DNA of 64,000 bases from Streptomyces sp. NBS 14/10 (GTDB taxonomy: Bacteria; Actinomycetota; Actinomycetes; Streptomycetales; Streptomycetaceae), in the NCBI RefSeq assembly GCF_002224125.1, contig NZ_NCSM01000065.1, forward strand, positions 8,016-72,015, in the 5' to 3' direction. The notes under the pieces are model-generated. The model was not told the origin of the DNA. It searched no databases and saw only the letters and a list, made by a program, of their open reading frames with translations. Below, piece after piece: positions 51,780-60,431 of this stretch (position 1 is its first letter; the number at the start of each line of letters is the position of its first letter). A program made the position numbers and the translations under genes.

Positions 51780-53000
51780 ATGAACCGCAACGTCCTCATC
51801 TCCGGCGCGAGCATCGCCGGCCCGGCGCTGGCCTATTGGCTGGGGCGCCACGGCTTCAACCCGACGGTCGTCGAGCTGGCCGCGGCCCTGCGCGGCGGCG
51901 GTCAGGCCGTCGACTTCCGGGGCGATACGCATCTGACCGTGCTGGAGCGCATGGGCCTGCTGCCCGAGCTGCGCGGGATGCAGACCGGCGGCAGCCCGAT
52001 GAGCTTCGTCGACGAAAGCGGGCGGACGCTGCTGCACCTGCCCGCGGAGTTCGCCGGTGGCGCCATCGAGGTGCTACGCGGCGACCTGGCCCAGCTGCTC
52101 TACGAGCGCAGCCTGGACCACACCGAGTACCTCTTCGGCGACTCGATCACCGGCCTCACCGAGACCCCCTCCGGTGTGCGGGTCGACTTCCGGCACGCGG
52201 CCTCGCGCGAGTTCGGCCTGGTGATCGGCGCGGACGGGCTGCACTCCAATGTCCGACGCCTCGCCTTCGGCCCCGAGGAGGACTACGTGAGCCACCTCGG
52301 CTACTACGCCGCCACCTGGCAGCTCGCCAATGAACTGGGGTGGGAGAAGGGCTCGGTGGGCTACAACGTGCCGGGGCGGCTCGCCTCCGTCGGGGCCGAC
52401 CACCGGGACCCGGCGCGGGCCGGGGCGTTCTTCGTCTTCGCCGCGCCCGAGCTGTCGTACGACCGCCACGATCCCGAGCAGCAGAAGCGTCTGATCGCCG
52501 ACGCCTTCTCCGGCCTCGGCTGGGAGGTGCCCCGTCTGCTGGATTCGCTGCACCGGGCCCCCGAGCTGTACTTCGACTCGATCAGCCGGGCGGATGTGGA
52601 CAGCTGGTCCAGGGGCCGGGTGTGCCTGGTGGGTGACGCGGCGTGCGGGGCCACCATCGGGGGGATGGGTACGGGCACCGCCGTGGTGGCCGCCTATGTG
52701 CTGGCGGGTGAGCTCGCGCGGGCCGGAGGCGACCATCGAGTGGCCTTCGCACGCTACGAGGGCAGGCTCCGGCAGTACGCCAAGGGCTGTCAGACCGGCG
52801 GCGACCGCACCGGGAAGTTCCTCGCGCCCGGCACCGCGACCGGCCTGCGTTTCCGCAACGGCCTGCTGTCCAGGCCCCTCTTCCTGAACTGGATGCTCAA
52901 GCTGGGGGAGAAGGTCAGCAGCCATGTGGCCCTGCCCGACTACGCCGCTGAGCTGCGTGAGCCGCGTGAGCCGCGTCGGCGGACGGGGGCTGGTCGCTGA
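51780..53000 (+). CDS. FAD-dependent monooxygenase (TetX-like group)
   Basis: A 406-residue class A flavin monooxygenase. The dinucleotide motif is NVLISGASIAGPALAYWLGRHG, the DG motif is LVIGADGLHSNVRRLAFG, and the GD motif is VCLVGDAACGATIGGMGTGTA. The pattern resembles TetX and related tetracycline- or polyketide-modifying oxidases, but the substrate cannot be read from sequence. GGAG lies 6 nt before the ATG. It is divergent from a TetR gene and forms the second such pair in this window. The C-terminal tail is basic and repetitive (REPREPRRRTG). Confidence 0.82.
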   Translation: MNRNVLISGASIAGPALAYWLGRHGFNPTVVELAAALRGGGQAVDFRGDTHLTVLERMGLLPELRGMQTGGSPMSFVDESGRTLLHLPAEFAGGAIEVLRGDLAQLLYERSLDHTEYLFGDSITGLTETPSGVRVDFRHAASREFGLVIGADGLHSNVRRLAFGPEEDYVSHLGYYAATWQLANELGWEKGSVGYNVPGRLASVGADHRDPARAGAFFVFAAPELSYDRHDPEQQKRLIADAFSGLGWEVPRLLDSLHRAPELYFDSISRADVDSWSRGRVCLVGDAACGATIGGMGTGTAVVAAYVLAGELARAGGDHRVAFARYEGRLRQYAKGCQTGGDRTGKFLAPGTATGLRFRNGLLSRPLFLNWMLKLGEKVSSHVALPDYAAELREPREPRRRTGAGR

Positions 53001-53016
53001 GCGTCCTGCCGACGCA

Positions 53017-53421
53017 CTACGCCGACGGTGACGCCGCCACGGCGGAACCGCGCGGCCTGCGCTGAACGGCGGCGCCGACCGCCGCGATGACAACGGCGCC
53101 CGAGAGCGCGAGCCCGGCATAGCCGGCCCGCTGGGTCCGCCGCGCGTTGCACTGGTCGCGGTAGCGGGAGAAGCCGTCCTCCGTGCGCTCCGCGCGCGGA
53201 GAGACCACGGAACCGCACTTCAGGGAGACGCTTTCCGCCATCCCGCTCTGGTGCTCGACGGTCTCATGGAAGTCGGCCGGAGTCAGCAGCATGATCACCG
53301 CGATGATGGCCGGCACCAGGGTCAGCCCCGGCCACAGCAGATGCTCTTTTCCCGCACGCTCCTTGCGCGCCAGTTCCGCTGCCTGATCCGGCGGCAAGTG
53401 ATGCTCACTCGCAAAGGACAC
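53017..53421 (-). CDS. Small membrane protein of unknown function
   Basis: A 134-residue protein with two hydrophobic segments (LTLVPAIIAVIMLLTP and GYAGLALSGAVVIAAVGAAV). The loop between them is charged and contains two cysteines (SLKCGSVV and RDQCNARR), probably extracytoplasmic. The start is GTG at 53421. I do not recognise a family. The next 236 bp upstream hold no convincing gene. Confidence 0.6.
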   Translation of the reverse strand: MSFASEHHLPPDQAAELARKERAGKEHLLWPGLTLVPAIIAVIMLLTPADFHETVEHQSGMAESVSLKCGSVVSPRAERTEDGFSRYRDQCNARRTQRAGYAGLALSGAVVIAAVGAAVQRRPRGSAVAASPSA

Positions 53422-53657
53422 GCTGAACCGAAGCCTTCCGTCAGGGCTGACATGGTCATGGCTTGGCCGGAAGTGTACCGGTCCGGGGCCGGTTTTCTGT
53501 CTGGACCGTTTGGGGCCCGACCCATGGCGGCGCTCAAGGGGTCGGCGTGCTCGTCCTGCTCGCCGCGCTCATGGGGTGCGTGGCGCGAGGCCCTGGCGCC
53601 GGGGCCCACCGGAAACCCGGCAGGCCCCTTCCAATGTCCCGCCGCCCGCCGTCCGCC

Positions 53658-55376
53658 TCAAATACCGGCCGCCGTAGCGAGATCCGCCTTGATCGCCGAC
53701 AGGACCTGCTCCGCCGTCGTACGCGCCGACGCGAGCGCGTCCGCCCCGGGGACGTCGACCACCACCTCCAGATAGCACTTGATCTTGGGCTCGGTGCCGC
53801 TGGGGCGGACGATCACCCGGGCCGACTGGACCGTGCTCCCCGGGCTGCTGCCGATGCGGCCGGAGAGGCGGTAGCGCAGCCCGTCCGTCGGGGGCAGCGT
53901 CGCCGTACCGCGCGACAGGTCCTCGCTGGAGGACACGGCGAGGCCCGCGAGCTCGGTGGGCGGCTGTTCGCGCAGCCGCTTCATGGCCTGACCGATCAGG
54001 GACAGGTCCTCGACGCGTACGGACAGCTGGTCGGTGGCGTGCAGCCCGTGCTCGAGCGCGATGTCGTCGAGCAGATCGGTGAGCGTACGGCCCTGCTCCT
54101 TGAGCTCGGCCGTCAGCTCGGCGACGAGCAGGGCGGCCGTGATGCCGTCCTTGTCGCGTACGCCGCCGGGGTCGACGCAGTAGCCCAGCGCCTCCTCGAA
54201 GGCGTAGCGCAGCCCGTCGACCCGGGCCAGCCACTTGAAGCCGGTCAGCGTCTCGGCGTACGGGAGCTCAGCGGCGCCCGCGATCCGGGACAGGAGGGAC
54301 GACGAGACGATCGAGGTCGCGAACGTGCCGCGGGCGCTCTTGTGGATGAGGTGGGTCGCGAGAAGCGCACCGACCTCGTCGCCCCGGAGCATGCGCCAGG
54401 CGGTCGCGGCATCGGGTACGGCCACGGCACAGCGGTCGGCGTCCGGGTCGTTCGCGATGATGATGTCCGCGCCCCCGGGGCCGAGTCGGCCGGCGGTCGC
54501 GAACGCCAGGTCCATCGCGCCCGGCTCCTCCGGGTTGGGGAACGCGACGGTCGGGAATGCCGGATCCGGCTCGGCCTGCTCGGCGACCACCGTGGGGGCC
54601 GGGAAGCCCGCGCGGGCGAAGGCCGCGGTGACCGTCTCACCGCCGACGCCGTGCATGGGGGTATAGACGACGCGTACGTCCCGGGGGGATCCCGGGGTGA
54701 GGACGGCGTCCGTACGGGCGAGATAGGCGTCCAGGACGTCGTCGCCAAGGGTCTCCCAGCCGGAGTCCGGGCGGGGCACGCCGGCCAGGCCGCCGATCGC
54801 GGCGATCTCGGCGGCGATGTCGAGGTCGGCGGGCGGCACGATCTGGGAGCCGTCGCCGAGATAGACCTTGTAGCCGTTGTCGCGGGGCGGGTTGTGGCTG
54901 GCGGTGACCTCCACCCCGGCGACCGCGCCGAGGTGACGGATGGCGAACGCGAGGACGGGGGTGGGGAGCGGACGCGGCAGCAGAGCGGCCCGGAAGCCCG
55001 CGCCGGTCATGACGGCCGCGGTGTCGCGGGCGAAGTCGGCGCTCTTGTAGCGGGCGTCGTAGCCGATGACGACGAGGCCGGGCCGCTCGCCGGGGGCGGT
55101 GTGCTTGGTGAGGTACGCCGCGAGACCGGCGGCGGCGCGGATGACCACGGCGCGGTTCATCCGCATGGGCCCGGCGCCCAGCTCGCCCCGGAGACCGGCG
55201 GTGCCGAACTGCAGGGTGCCGGAGAACCGCTCGGAGAGCTGGTCGAGCGCCTGGGGCTCACCCGCCCCGGCCGCCTCCAGCAGTTCGGCCAGCTCGTCAC
55301 GGGTCTCGGGGTCGGGGTCCTCGGCCATCCAGGCGCTGGCCTCGGAGATGAGTTCGGACTCTGGGGTGGGCGCCAT
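53658..55376 (-). CDS. Phospho-sugar mutase (phosphomannomutase/phosphoglucomutase family)
   Basis: A 572-residue alpha-D-phosphohexomutase. The phosphoserine loop is VTASHNPPRDNGYKVYLGDG, the magnesium loop IIIANDPDADRCAVAV, the sugar loop GFKWLARVDG region, and the phosphate-binding loop IVRPSGTEPKIKCYLEV. AGGAGG lies 7 nt before the ATG at 55376. It converts hexose or pentose 1- and 6/5-phosphates; near nucleoside genes a phosphopentomutase activity is a reasonable alternative (longer members of this family include such enzymes), but motifs alone do not decide. No nucleoside-regulon palindrome was found upstream. Confidence 0.88.
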   Translation of the reverse strand: MAPTPESELISEASAWMAEDPDPETRDELAELLEAAGAGEPQALDQLSERFSGTLQFGTAGLRGELGAGPMRMNRAVVIRAAAGLAAYLTKHTAPGERPGLVVIGYDARYKSADFARDTAAVMTGAGFRAALLPRPLPTPVLAFAIRHLGAVAGVEVTASHNPPRDNGYKVYLGDGSQIVPPADLDIAAEIAAIGGLAGVPRPDSGWETLGDDVLDAYLARTDAVLTPGSPRDVRVVYTPMHGVGGETVTAAFARAGFPAPTVVAEQAEPDPAFPTVAFPNPEEPGAMDLAFATAGRLGPGGADIIIANDPDADRCAVAVPDAATAWRMLRGDEVGALLATHLIHKSARGTFATSIVSSSLLSRIAGAAELPYAETLTGFKWLARVDGLRYAFEEALGYCVDPGGVRDKDGITAALLVAELTAELKEQGRTLTDLLDDIALEHGLHATDQLSVRVEDLSLIGQAMKRLREQPPTELAGLAVSSSEDLSRGTATLPPTDGLRYRLSGRIGSSPGSTVQSARVIVRPSGTEPKIKCYLEVVVDVPGADALASARTTAEQVLSAIKADLATAAGI

Positions 55377-56238
55377 GGACGGCCTCCTGGGGTGGCTCTG
55401 GGGGGTGGCTGGGTTGGGCGTGTGTCTGGATTCTGGGCGGAATCGGGGGCGGGGCGGAATCCGGGGCAGGGCCGGGCAGCGCTGTCACGAGCCCAAGCCC
55501 GCCGCCTGGGCGCCACCGGAGGTGGACGGCCGCCGAGGGTGGCTGACCAGTGAGTACCCCGAGACGCAGGCGTAACGCCCGCTGCCCGCCCGAGCCAGGC
55601 TGGGGCGGGCACAGGCCCGGCCCGGCCCGCGGCGCGGATGGTGCCACCGGGTCGCCATTGCACGGTCGCCCCGGCCCCTGCGGCCCGGCCCGTACGTCCC
55701 CGACCGCCTGCCGCCCGTCCGTCCTCGCCCGGTCCGCCGGCCGATAGGCGCGGCGAGCCGGGGCCAGGGGCTCGGCGTCGGCGGGGCGGGTTATCACAGC
55801 CGGGTCACCTGCTCAGGTCCGCAGGCCCGGGTTGGCGGCTCGGATTGGCGGCTCGGGTTGGTGGGTCCGGGGCGGCGAGTTCAGTCGGCGGGTCCCGGCC
55901 AGCACGTCCAGGTCACCGGCTCGGGTCAGCGGGCCCAGGCCAGCGGGTCCAGGCGCCGGTGGGTCCGGGGCAGCGGGTCCGGGCCGGTGCGTCCGGTCGG
56001 CGGCCCAAGGCTCGTAACTCGGGCCCGTGGCCCAAGGCCCGCAACCCGGTCCGTGACTCGCGTCGGCGGCTCGGGGCCGTAGGGCCGGGGTTACCGGCCC
56101 GGGGCAGCGCGTCCGGGGCACTGGCTCCGGTCCTGTGGGACCGGGCGAGTGCGTACGTAGGGTCACCGGCTCGGGCCGTGGCCCGGGCGTCGGCGGGCGG
56201 TCCCGGCGGGCGGGTCCCGGCGACAGGCGCAGGGGGAG
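55377..56238. other. 862-bp gene-free interval with degenerate GC-rich repeats
   Basis: No convincing coding sequence was found. Bases 55820-56100 contain many diverged copies of a roughly 10-bp unit such as CGGCTCGGGT and CAGCGGGTCC. A frame at 55638-56324 is open but encodes only low-complexity Arg/Gly/Pro sequence and overlaps the phosphorylase gene. Confidence 0.65.
55820..56100. repeat. Degenerate GC-rich repeat region
   Basis: Variants of GGCTCGGGT, CAGCGGGTCC and GGTCCGGG recur irregularly on the plus strand. The array is too diverged to assign an exact unit. Confidence 0.55.
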
Positions 56239-57054
56239 TCAGATGCGGTCGAGGACCTGCGCCAGGAGGCTCCCCATCCGCGCGGCGGAGTCGCGGCCGG
56301 CCTGAAGGACCTCCTCGTGGTTGAGGGGTTCGCCCGTCATGCCCGCCGCGAGGTTGGTGACCAGGGAGATGCCGAGGACCTCGGCGCCCGCCTCGCGGGC
56401 GGCGATCGCCTCCAGGGCGGTGGACATGCCGACGAGGTCCGCCCCGAGGGTGCGGGTCATGGTGATCTCGGCGGGCGTCTCGTAGTGCGGGCCGGGGAAC
56501 TGCGCGTAGACGCCCTCCTCCAGGCTGGGGTCGATCTGCCGGCAGAGCGCACGCAGCCGGGGCGAGTAGAGGTCGGTGAGGTCGACGAAGTGCGCACCGG
56601 CGATCGGGGAGGCGGCCGTGAGGTTGATGTGGTCGCTGATCAGCACCGGCTGGCCGGGGCGCATGCCCTCGCGCAGGCCGCCGCAGCCATTGGTGAGGAC
56701 TACGGTCTTGCAGCCGGCGGCGACGGCGGTCCGTACGCCGTGCGCGACGGCGGCGACACCGAGGCCCTCGTAGTAGTGCGTGCGGCCGAGGAAGACCAGC
56801 GCTCGCTTGTCGTTGATCTTGTACGAGCGGATCTTGCCCGCATGGCCCGCGACGGCGGGCGGCGGGAAGGAGGGCAGATCGGTGACCGGGAACTCGTGTT
56901 CCGGGGTGCCGAGCGCGTCGGTGGCGGGTACCCAGCCGGAGCCGAGGACCAGGGCGACGTCGTGGGTCTCAGCGCCGGTGAGTTCACGCAGGCGGGCGGC
57001 CGCGGCGTCGGCGGCGGCGTGGGGGTCCCCCTGATGGGTAACTGATGCGTTCAC
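56239..57054 (-). CDS. Purine nucleoside phosphorylase (trimeric type)
   Basis: A 271-residue phosphorylase that splits inosine and guanosine forms with phosphate. Motifs include [50 protein letters not shown] and [16 protein letters not shown], all of the class II trimeric purine nucleoside phosphorylases. The start is GTG at 57054: TAGTCT ends 7 nt upstream, while the in-frame ATG at 57060 would lie only 1 nt after the -10 box. The palindrome CTACGCGCGTAG lies just upstream of that box, near the -35 position. Confidence 0.9.
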   Translation of the reverse strand: MNASVTHQGDPHAAADAAAARLRELTGAETHDVALVLGSGWVPATDALGTPEHEFPVTDLPSFPPPAVAGHAGKIRSYKINDKRALVFLGRTHYYEGLGVAAVAHGVRTAVAAGCKTVVLTNGCGGLREGMRPGQPVLISDHINLTAASPIAGAHFVDLTDLYSPRLRALCRQIDPSLEEGVYAQFPGPHYETPAEITMTRTLGADLVGMSTALEAIAAREAGAEVLGISLVTNLAAGMTGEPLNHEEVLQAGRDSAARMGSLLAQVLDRI

Positions 57055-57061
57055 GCGCATG

Positions 57062-57091
57062 AGACTAGCCGGTGATTGCCTACGCGCGTAG
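57062..57091 (-). promoter_or_regulatory. Purine nucleoside phosphorylase promoter with nucleoside-regulon palindrome
   Basis: The -10 box TAGTCT is 57062-57067 (minus strand). The perfect palindrome CTACGCGCGTAG is at 57080-57091, over the expected -35 region. Confidence 0.8.
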
Positions 57092-57223
57092 AAGTATCGA
57101 CAGGGGTGTTCGATTCGTTGCCAAGGCGCGATCGAACTGCGCGGAAGAGGCGCGGCGGGGAAGCGGCGAGGAGACACCGGGAAAGCGGCGGGGAAGCGGG
57201 GAGAACGCGACCGGGCCGCGGTC

Positions 57224-57661
57224 TCAGCAGGGGCGCTTGCGCAGTTCCATGACGTAGTCGTGCGGGGCCCCCGCGGACTCCGCGGCGTCCGCGATCTCGC
57301 CGAGGTAGCGCGCGGACGGCAGACCGCCCTCGTAGCCGTTCAGTACATACAGCCAGGCCGCCTCGTCGCCGTCCAGAGTGTGGACGCGGACCCGCATCCG
57401 GCGGTAGATGTCCAGGCCGACGCCCTCCCAGCGGTCCATGGACTCCTCGTCCATGGGGGCGATGTCGTACAGCGCGACGAAGACCTGGGAGCGCGGTGCC
57501 TCGACGATGGTGGGGAGGGCGCCCTCCCATCCCATCTGTTCGCCGCCGAAGGTCAGGCGCCAGCCGTTGATCCACCCCGTGCCGCGCAGCGGGGAGTGCG
57601 GTGCGCGGCGGGTCATCAGCCGCGCGTCGAGGTTGCCGGCGTACGCGGCGTAGAGCGACAT
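57224..57661 (-). CDS. Gamma-glutamylcyclotransferase-like protein
   Basis: A 145-residue protein with the GGCT-like fold signature: N-terminal [10 protein letters not shown], where the usual YGSNL reads YAGNL, then [39 protein letters not shown] and a C-terminal [20 protein letters not shown]. Such proteins cyclise gamma-glutamyl peptides or amines, though many bacterial members are uncharacterised. TACCCT lies 7 nt before the ATG, a leaderless pattern. It is divergent from the lpdA-type gene with 95 bp between start codons. Confidence 0.8.
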   Translation of the reverse strand: MSLYAAYAGNLDARLMTRRAPHSPLRGTGWINGWRLTFGGEQMGWEGALPTIVEAPRSQVFVALYDIAPMDEESMDRWEGVGLDIYRRMRVRVHTLDGDEAAWLYVLNGYEGGLPSARYLGEIADAAESAGAPHDYVMELRKRPC

Positions 57662-57756
57662 GGCTCAGAGGGTACGGGAGTGGGGGACGAAGGTTCCGGG
57701 GGCGCCGTTAACCCCCCGGGGGAGTGATGTCGAACGGGTGCGGGACAATGGAGCAT

Positions 57757-59196
57757 GTGACTCGGATCGTGATCATTGGTGGCGGACCCGGCGGCTATGA
57801 GGCGGCGCTGGTCGCTGCCCAGCTCGGCGCGGAGGTGACCGTCGTCGACTGCGACGGTCTGGGCGGGGCGTCGGTGCTGACCGACTGCGTGCCGTCGAAG
57901 ACTTTGATCGCCACCGCTGAGGTGATGACGAACTTCGACTCCTCTTATGAGGAGCTGGGGATCATCGTCGCCGATGACACCCCGCCGCTGGAGCAGGCGG
58001 CCCGGGTCGTGGGCGTCGACCTGGGCAAGGTCAACCGACGGGTGAAGCGCCTGGCGCTGGCCCAGTCGCATGACATCACCGCCTCCGTCACCCGCGCGGG
58101 CGGGCGCGTGATGCGCGGGCGCGGGCGGCTGGAGCCGGCGCAGTCGCCCGACGGGTCGCGGAAGGTGATCGTCCGGGCCGCGGACGGGACCGAGCAGACG
58201 CTGGTCGCGGACGCCGTGCTGGTGGCGACCGGGGCGCACCCGAGGGAGATCCCGGACGCGCAGCCGGACGGCGAGCGCATTCTGAACTGGACGCAGGTGT
58301 ACGACCTGGACGAGCTCCCGGAAGAGCTCATCGTGGTCGGCTCCGGTGTCACGGGCGCCGAGTTCGCCGGCGCGTACCAGGCGCTGGGCTCGAAGGTCAC
58401 CCTCGTCTCCAGCCGGGACCGGGTGCTGCCGGGCGAGGACCCGGACGCGGCGGCCGTGCTGGAGGACGTCTTCCGCCGGCGCGGGATGAACGTGATGGCG
58501 CGCTCGCGGGCGCAGGCCGCCAAGCGGGTCGGGGACCGGGTGGAGGTGACCCTCGCCGACGGGCGGGTGATCACGGGCACCCACTGTCTGATGGCCGTCG
58601 GCTCGATTCCGAACACGGAGGAGATGGGCCTGGAGGAGGCGGGGGTCCGGCTCAAGGATTCCGGTCACATCTGGACCGACAAGGTCTCGCGGACCAGCGC
58701 GCCTGGCGTGTACGCGGCGGGGGACGTCACCGGGGTGCTGGCGCTGGCGTCGGTGGCGGCCATGCAGGGCCGGATCGCGATGTACCACTTCCTCGGCGAC
58801 GCGGTCGCCCCGCTGAACCTCAAGACCGTCTCGGCGAACGTCTTCACGGACCCGGAGATCGCCACGGTCGGCTACTCCCAGGCCGATGTGGACGGCGGGA
58901 AGATCGACGCCCGGGTGGTGAAGCTGCCGCTGCTGCGCAACCCGCGCGCGAAGATGCAGGGCATCCGGGACGGCTTTGTGAAGATCTTCTGCCGTCCGGG
59001 CACCGGCATCGTGGTCGGCGGTGTGGTGGTCGCGCCGCGCGCCAGCGAGCTGATCCATCCGATTTCGCTCGCGGTCGACAACAACCTGACGGTGGAGCAG
59101 ATCGCCAGCGCCTTCACGGTGTACCCGTCGCTGTCCGGCTCGATCGCCGAGGTGGCCCGGCAGCTGCACACGCGGAAGACGCAGGCGGAGGCGTAG
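57757..59196 (+). CDS. lpdA: LpdA-type NAD(P)H-quinone reductase flavoprotein
   Basis: A 479-residue flavoprotein of the dihydrolipoamide dehydrogenase fold: VIIGGGPGGYEAALVAAQLG, VLVATGAHPREIPDA, VVGSGVTGAEFAGAYQALGS, YAAGDVTGVLALASVAAMQGR and the C-terminal HPISLAVDNNLTVEQIASAF. At the redox site the sequence is GGASVLTDCVPSKTL, so the first Cys of the disulfide is Ser39 while Cys44 is kept. Mycobacterial LpdA (Rv3303c) also lacks the disulfide and reduces quinones, so that role is more likely than lipoamide turnover. The GTG at 57757 has GACAAT 7 nt upstream; ATG 57748 is an alternative. Confidence 0.85.
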   Translation: MTRIVIIGGGPGGYEAALVAAQLGAEVTVVDCDGLGGASVLTDCVPSKTLIATAEVMTNFDSSYEELGIIVADDTPPLEQAARVVGVDLGKVNRRVKRLALAQSHDITASVTRAGGRVMRGRGRLEPAQSPDGSRKVIVRAADGTEQTLVADAVLVATGAHPREIPDAQPDGERILNWTQVYDLDELPEELIVVGSGVTGAEFAGAYQALGSKVTLVSSRDRVLPGEDPDAAAVLEDVFRRRGMNVMARSRAQAAKRVGDRVEVTLADGRVITGTHCLMAVGSIPNTEEMGLEEAGVRLKDSGHIWTDKVSRTSAPGVYAAGDVTGVLALASVAAMQGRIAMYHFLGDAVAPLNLKTVSANVFTDPEIATVGYSQADVDGGKIDARVVKLPLLRNPRAKMQGIRDGFVKIFCRPGTGIVVGGVVVAPRASELIHPISLAVDNNLTVEQIASAFTVYPSLSGSIAEVARQLHTRKTQAEA

Positions 59197-59317
59197 TTCG
59201 GAGGCGTGGGCGGAGGCCTGGGAAGAGGGCCGGGAGCGGTGCGCGAGGAACGTAATCCGCTTCCATACCATCTCGCGGGGTCGTAGACGAACAACATCTG
59301 TTAATTGGTGCAAGCTG

Positions 59318-59347
59318 CTGAAACCAGACGGTCGTTGGCGTTACTGT
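59318..59347 (+). promoter_or_regulatory. Promoter of the DeoR gene
   Basis: CTGAAA (59318-59323) and TACTGT (59342-59347) are 18 bp apart; the GTG follows 7 nt later. Confidence 0.45.
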
Positions 59348-59354
59348 CAGTTTC

Positions 59355-60374
59355 GTGTTCGCTGCAGAACGTCGCCAATTGATCCTTGAAATGGTGCGTG
59401 CGAACGGAGCGGTATCGCTCCGCGAGCTCGCCCGCGTCGTCCAGACCTCCGAAGTGACCGTACGGCGGGATGTGCGGGCGCTGGAGGCAGAAGGACTGCT
59501 CGACCGCCGGCATGGCGGTGCGGTGCTGCCGGGCGGATTCACCAGGGAGTCCGGCTTCCCGCAGAAATCCCATCTAGCGACCGCGGAGAAGACGGCCATC
59601 GCCGATCTCGCGGCCGGTCTCGTCGACGAGGGCGAGGCCGTCGTGGTCGGCGCCGGGACCACCACGCAGGAGCTGGCCCGCCGGCTCGCGCGCGTCCCTG
59701 GCCTGACCGTGGTCACCAACTCCCTGCTGGTCGCACAGGCATTGGCCCATGCCAACAGGGTGGAGGTCGTCATGACCGGCGGCACCCTGCGCGGCTCCAA
59801 CTACGCGCTGGTCGGCAGCGGTGCCGAGCAGTCCCTTCAGGGGCTGCGGGTCAGCCGGGCCTTTCTGTCCGGCAGTGGGCTGACCGCCGAGCGCGGCCTG
59901 TCCACGTCCAACATGCTGTCCGCCAGCGTCGACCGGGCGCTGGTCCAGGCGGCGGCGGAGGTGGTGGTCCTCGCGGACCACACCAAGCTGGGTACCGACA
60001 CCATGTTCCAGACGGTGCCGACGGATGTGATCACCCGTCTGGTCACGGACGAACCGCCACCGCACGACGACCGCGCCCTGACCGAACTGCAGGCCCTCGC
60101 CGACCAGGGCGTGCAGATCGCGGTGGCCGGGCCGGGCGCGGGTTCGGGCCCGGCGGGCGGTGAGGGCGGCCCGCCGGGCCGCCAGCAGCCCCGGCTCGGC
60201 GGCCCGCCCCCCGCGCGCGGTACGGAGGAGGGGCTGCCGCTCCCCGGACCGCGCCGCAACCACCCGCACCCACCGGGGCCCGGGCCAGGCGCCACGCTGC
60301 GCGGCGGGATGCCGCTCGCGGAGCAGCCGGGGCCGGGCGGCCGGGTCGCGGACCTGGCGCCACGGCGGCGCTGA
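59355..60374 (+). CDS. DeoR-family regulator with a low-complexity C-terminal tail
   Basis: A 339-residue regulator. The DeoR helix-turn-helix is ERRQLILEMVRANGAVSLRELARVVQTSEVTVRRDVRALE, and the effector domain has VVVGAGTTTQELARRL, VVTNSLLVAQALAH and LADHTKLGTD. The family usually ends near residue 255; this protein continues for about 80 residues of Gly/Pro/Arg-rich sequence. The GTG at 59355 lies 7 nt after TACTGT. DeoR proteins usually sense phosphosugars. It is a candidate for the regulator of the nucleoside palindrome because of the nearby genes, but its own promoter lacks the palindrome and no direct evidence links them. Confidence 0.85.
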   Translation: MFAAERRQLILEMVRANGAVSLRELARVVQTSEVTVRRDVRALEAEGLLDRRHGGAVLPGGFTRESGFPQKSHLATAEKTAIADLAAGLVDEGEAVVVGAGTTTQELARRLARVPGLTVVTNSLLVAQALAHANRVEVVMTGGTLRGSNYALVGSGAEQSLQGLRVSRAFLSGSGLTAERGLSTSNMLSASVDRALVQAAAEVVVLADHTKLGTDTMFQTVPTDVITRLVTDEPPPHDDRALTELQALADQGVQIAVAGPGAGSGPAGGEGGPPGRQQPRLGGPPPARGTEEGLPLPGPRRNHPHPPGPGPGATLRGGMPLAEQPGPGGRVADLAPRRR

Positions 60375-60412
60375 GGTTGTCAACGGTGCTGAGGTTGTCA
60401 ACGGTGCTGAGG
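60370..60412. repeat. 18-bp tandem repeat spanning the DeoR stop codon
   Basis: GCTGAGGTTGTCAACGGT occurs twice in a row (60370, 60388), then a third partial unit GCTGAGG. The TGA stop is in the first unit. Confidence 0.85.
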
Positions 60413-60431
60413 GGCTGAAGCCCTGGCCCAC

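Noticed and set aside
49599..52037. A very long minus-strand frame running from the ankyrin gene through the TetR gene region
   Set aside because: Only the part up to 50930 has ankyrin-type sequence. The remainder is an antisense shadow of the TetR and monooxygenase genes, rich in Arg, Gly and Pro.
55638..56324. A 228-codon open frame in the gap before the phosphorylase gene
   Set aside because: Its product is Arg/Gly/Pro/Ser repeats only, it overlaps the phosphorylase gene, and it reads through degenerate DNA repeats.
59355..60374. Assigning the local DeoR as the regulator of the CTACGCGCGTAG sites
   Set aside because: Only proximity and family name support it. Its own promoter lacks the palindrome, so the link is left as a candidate.
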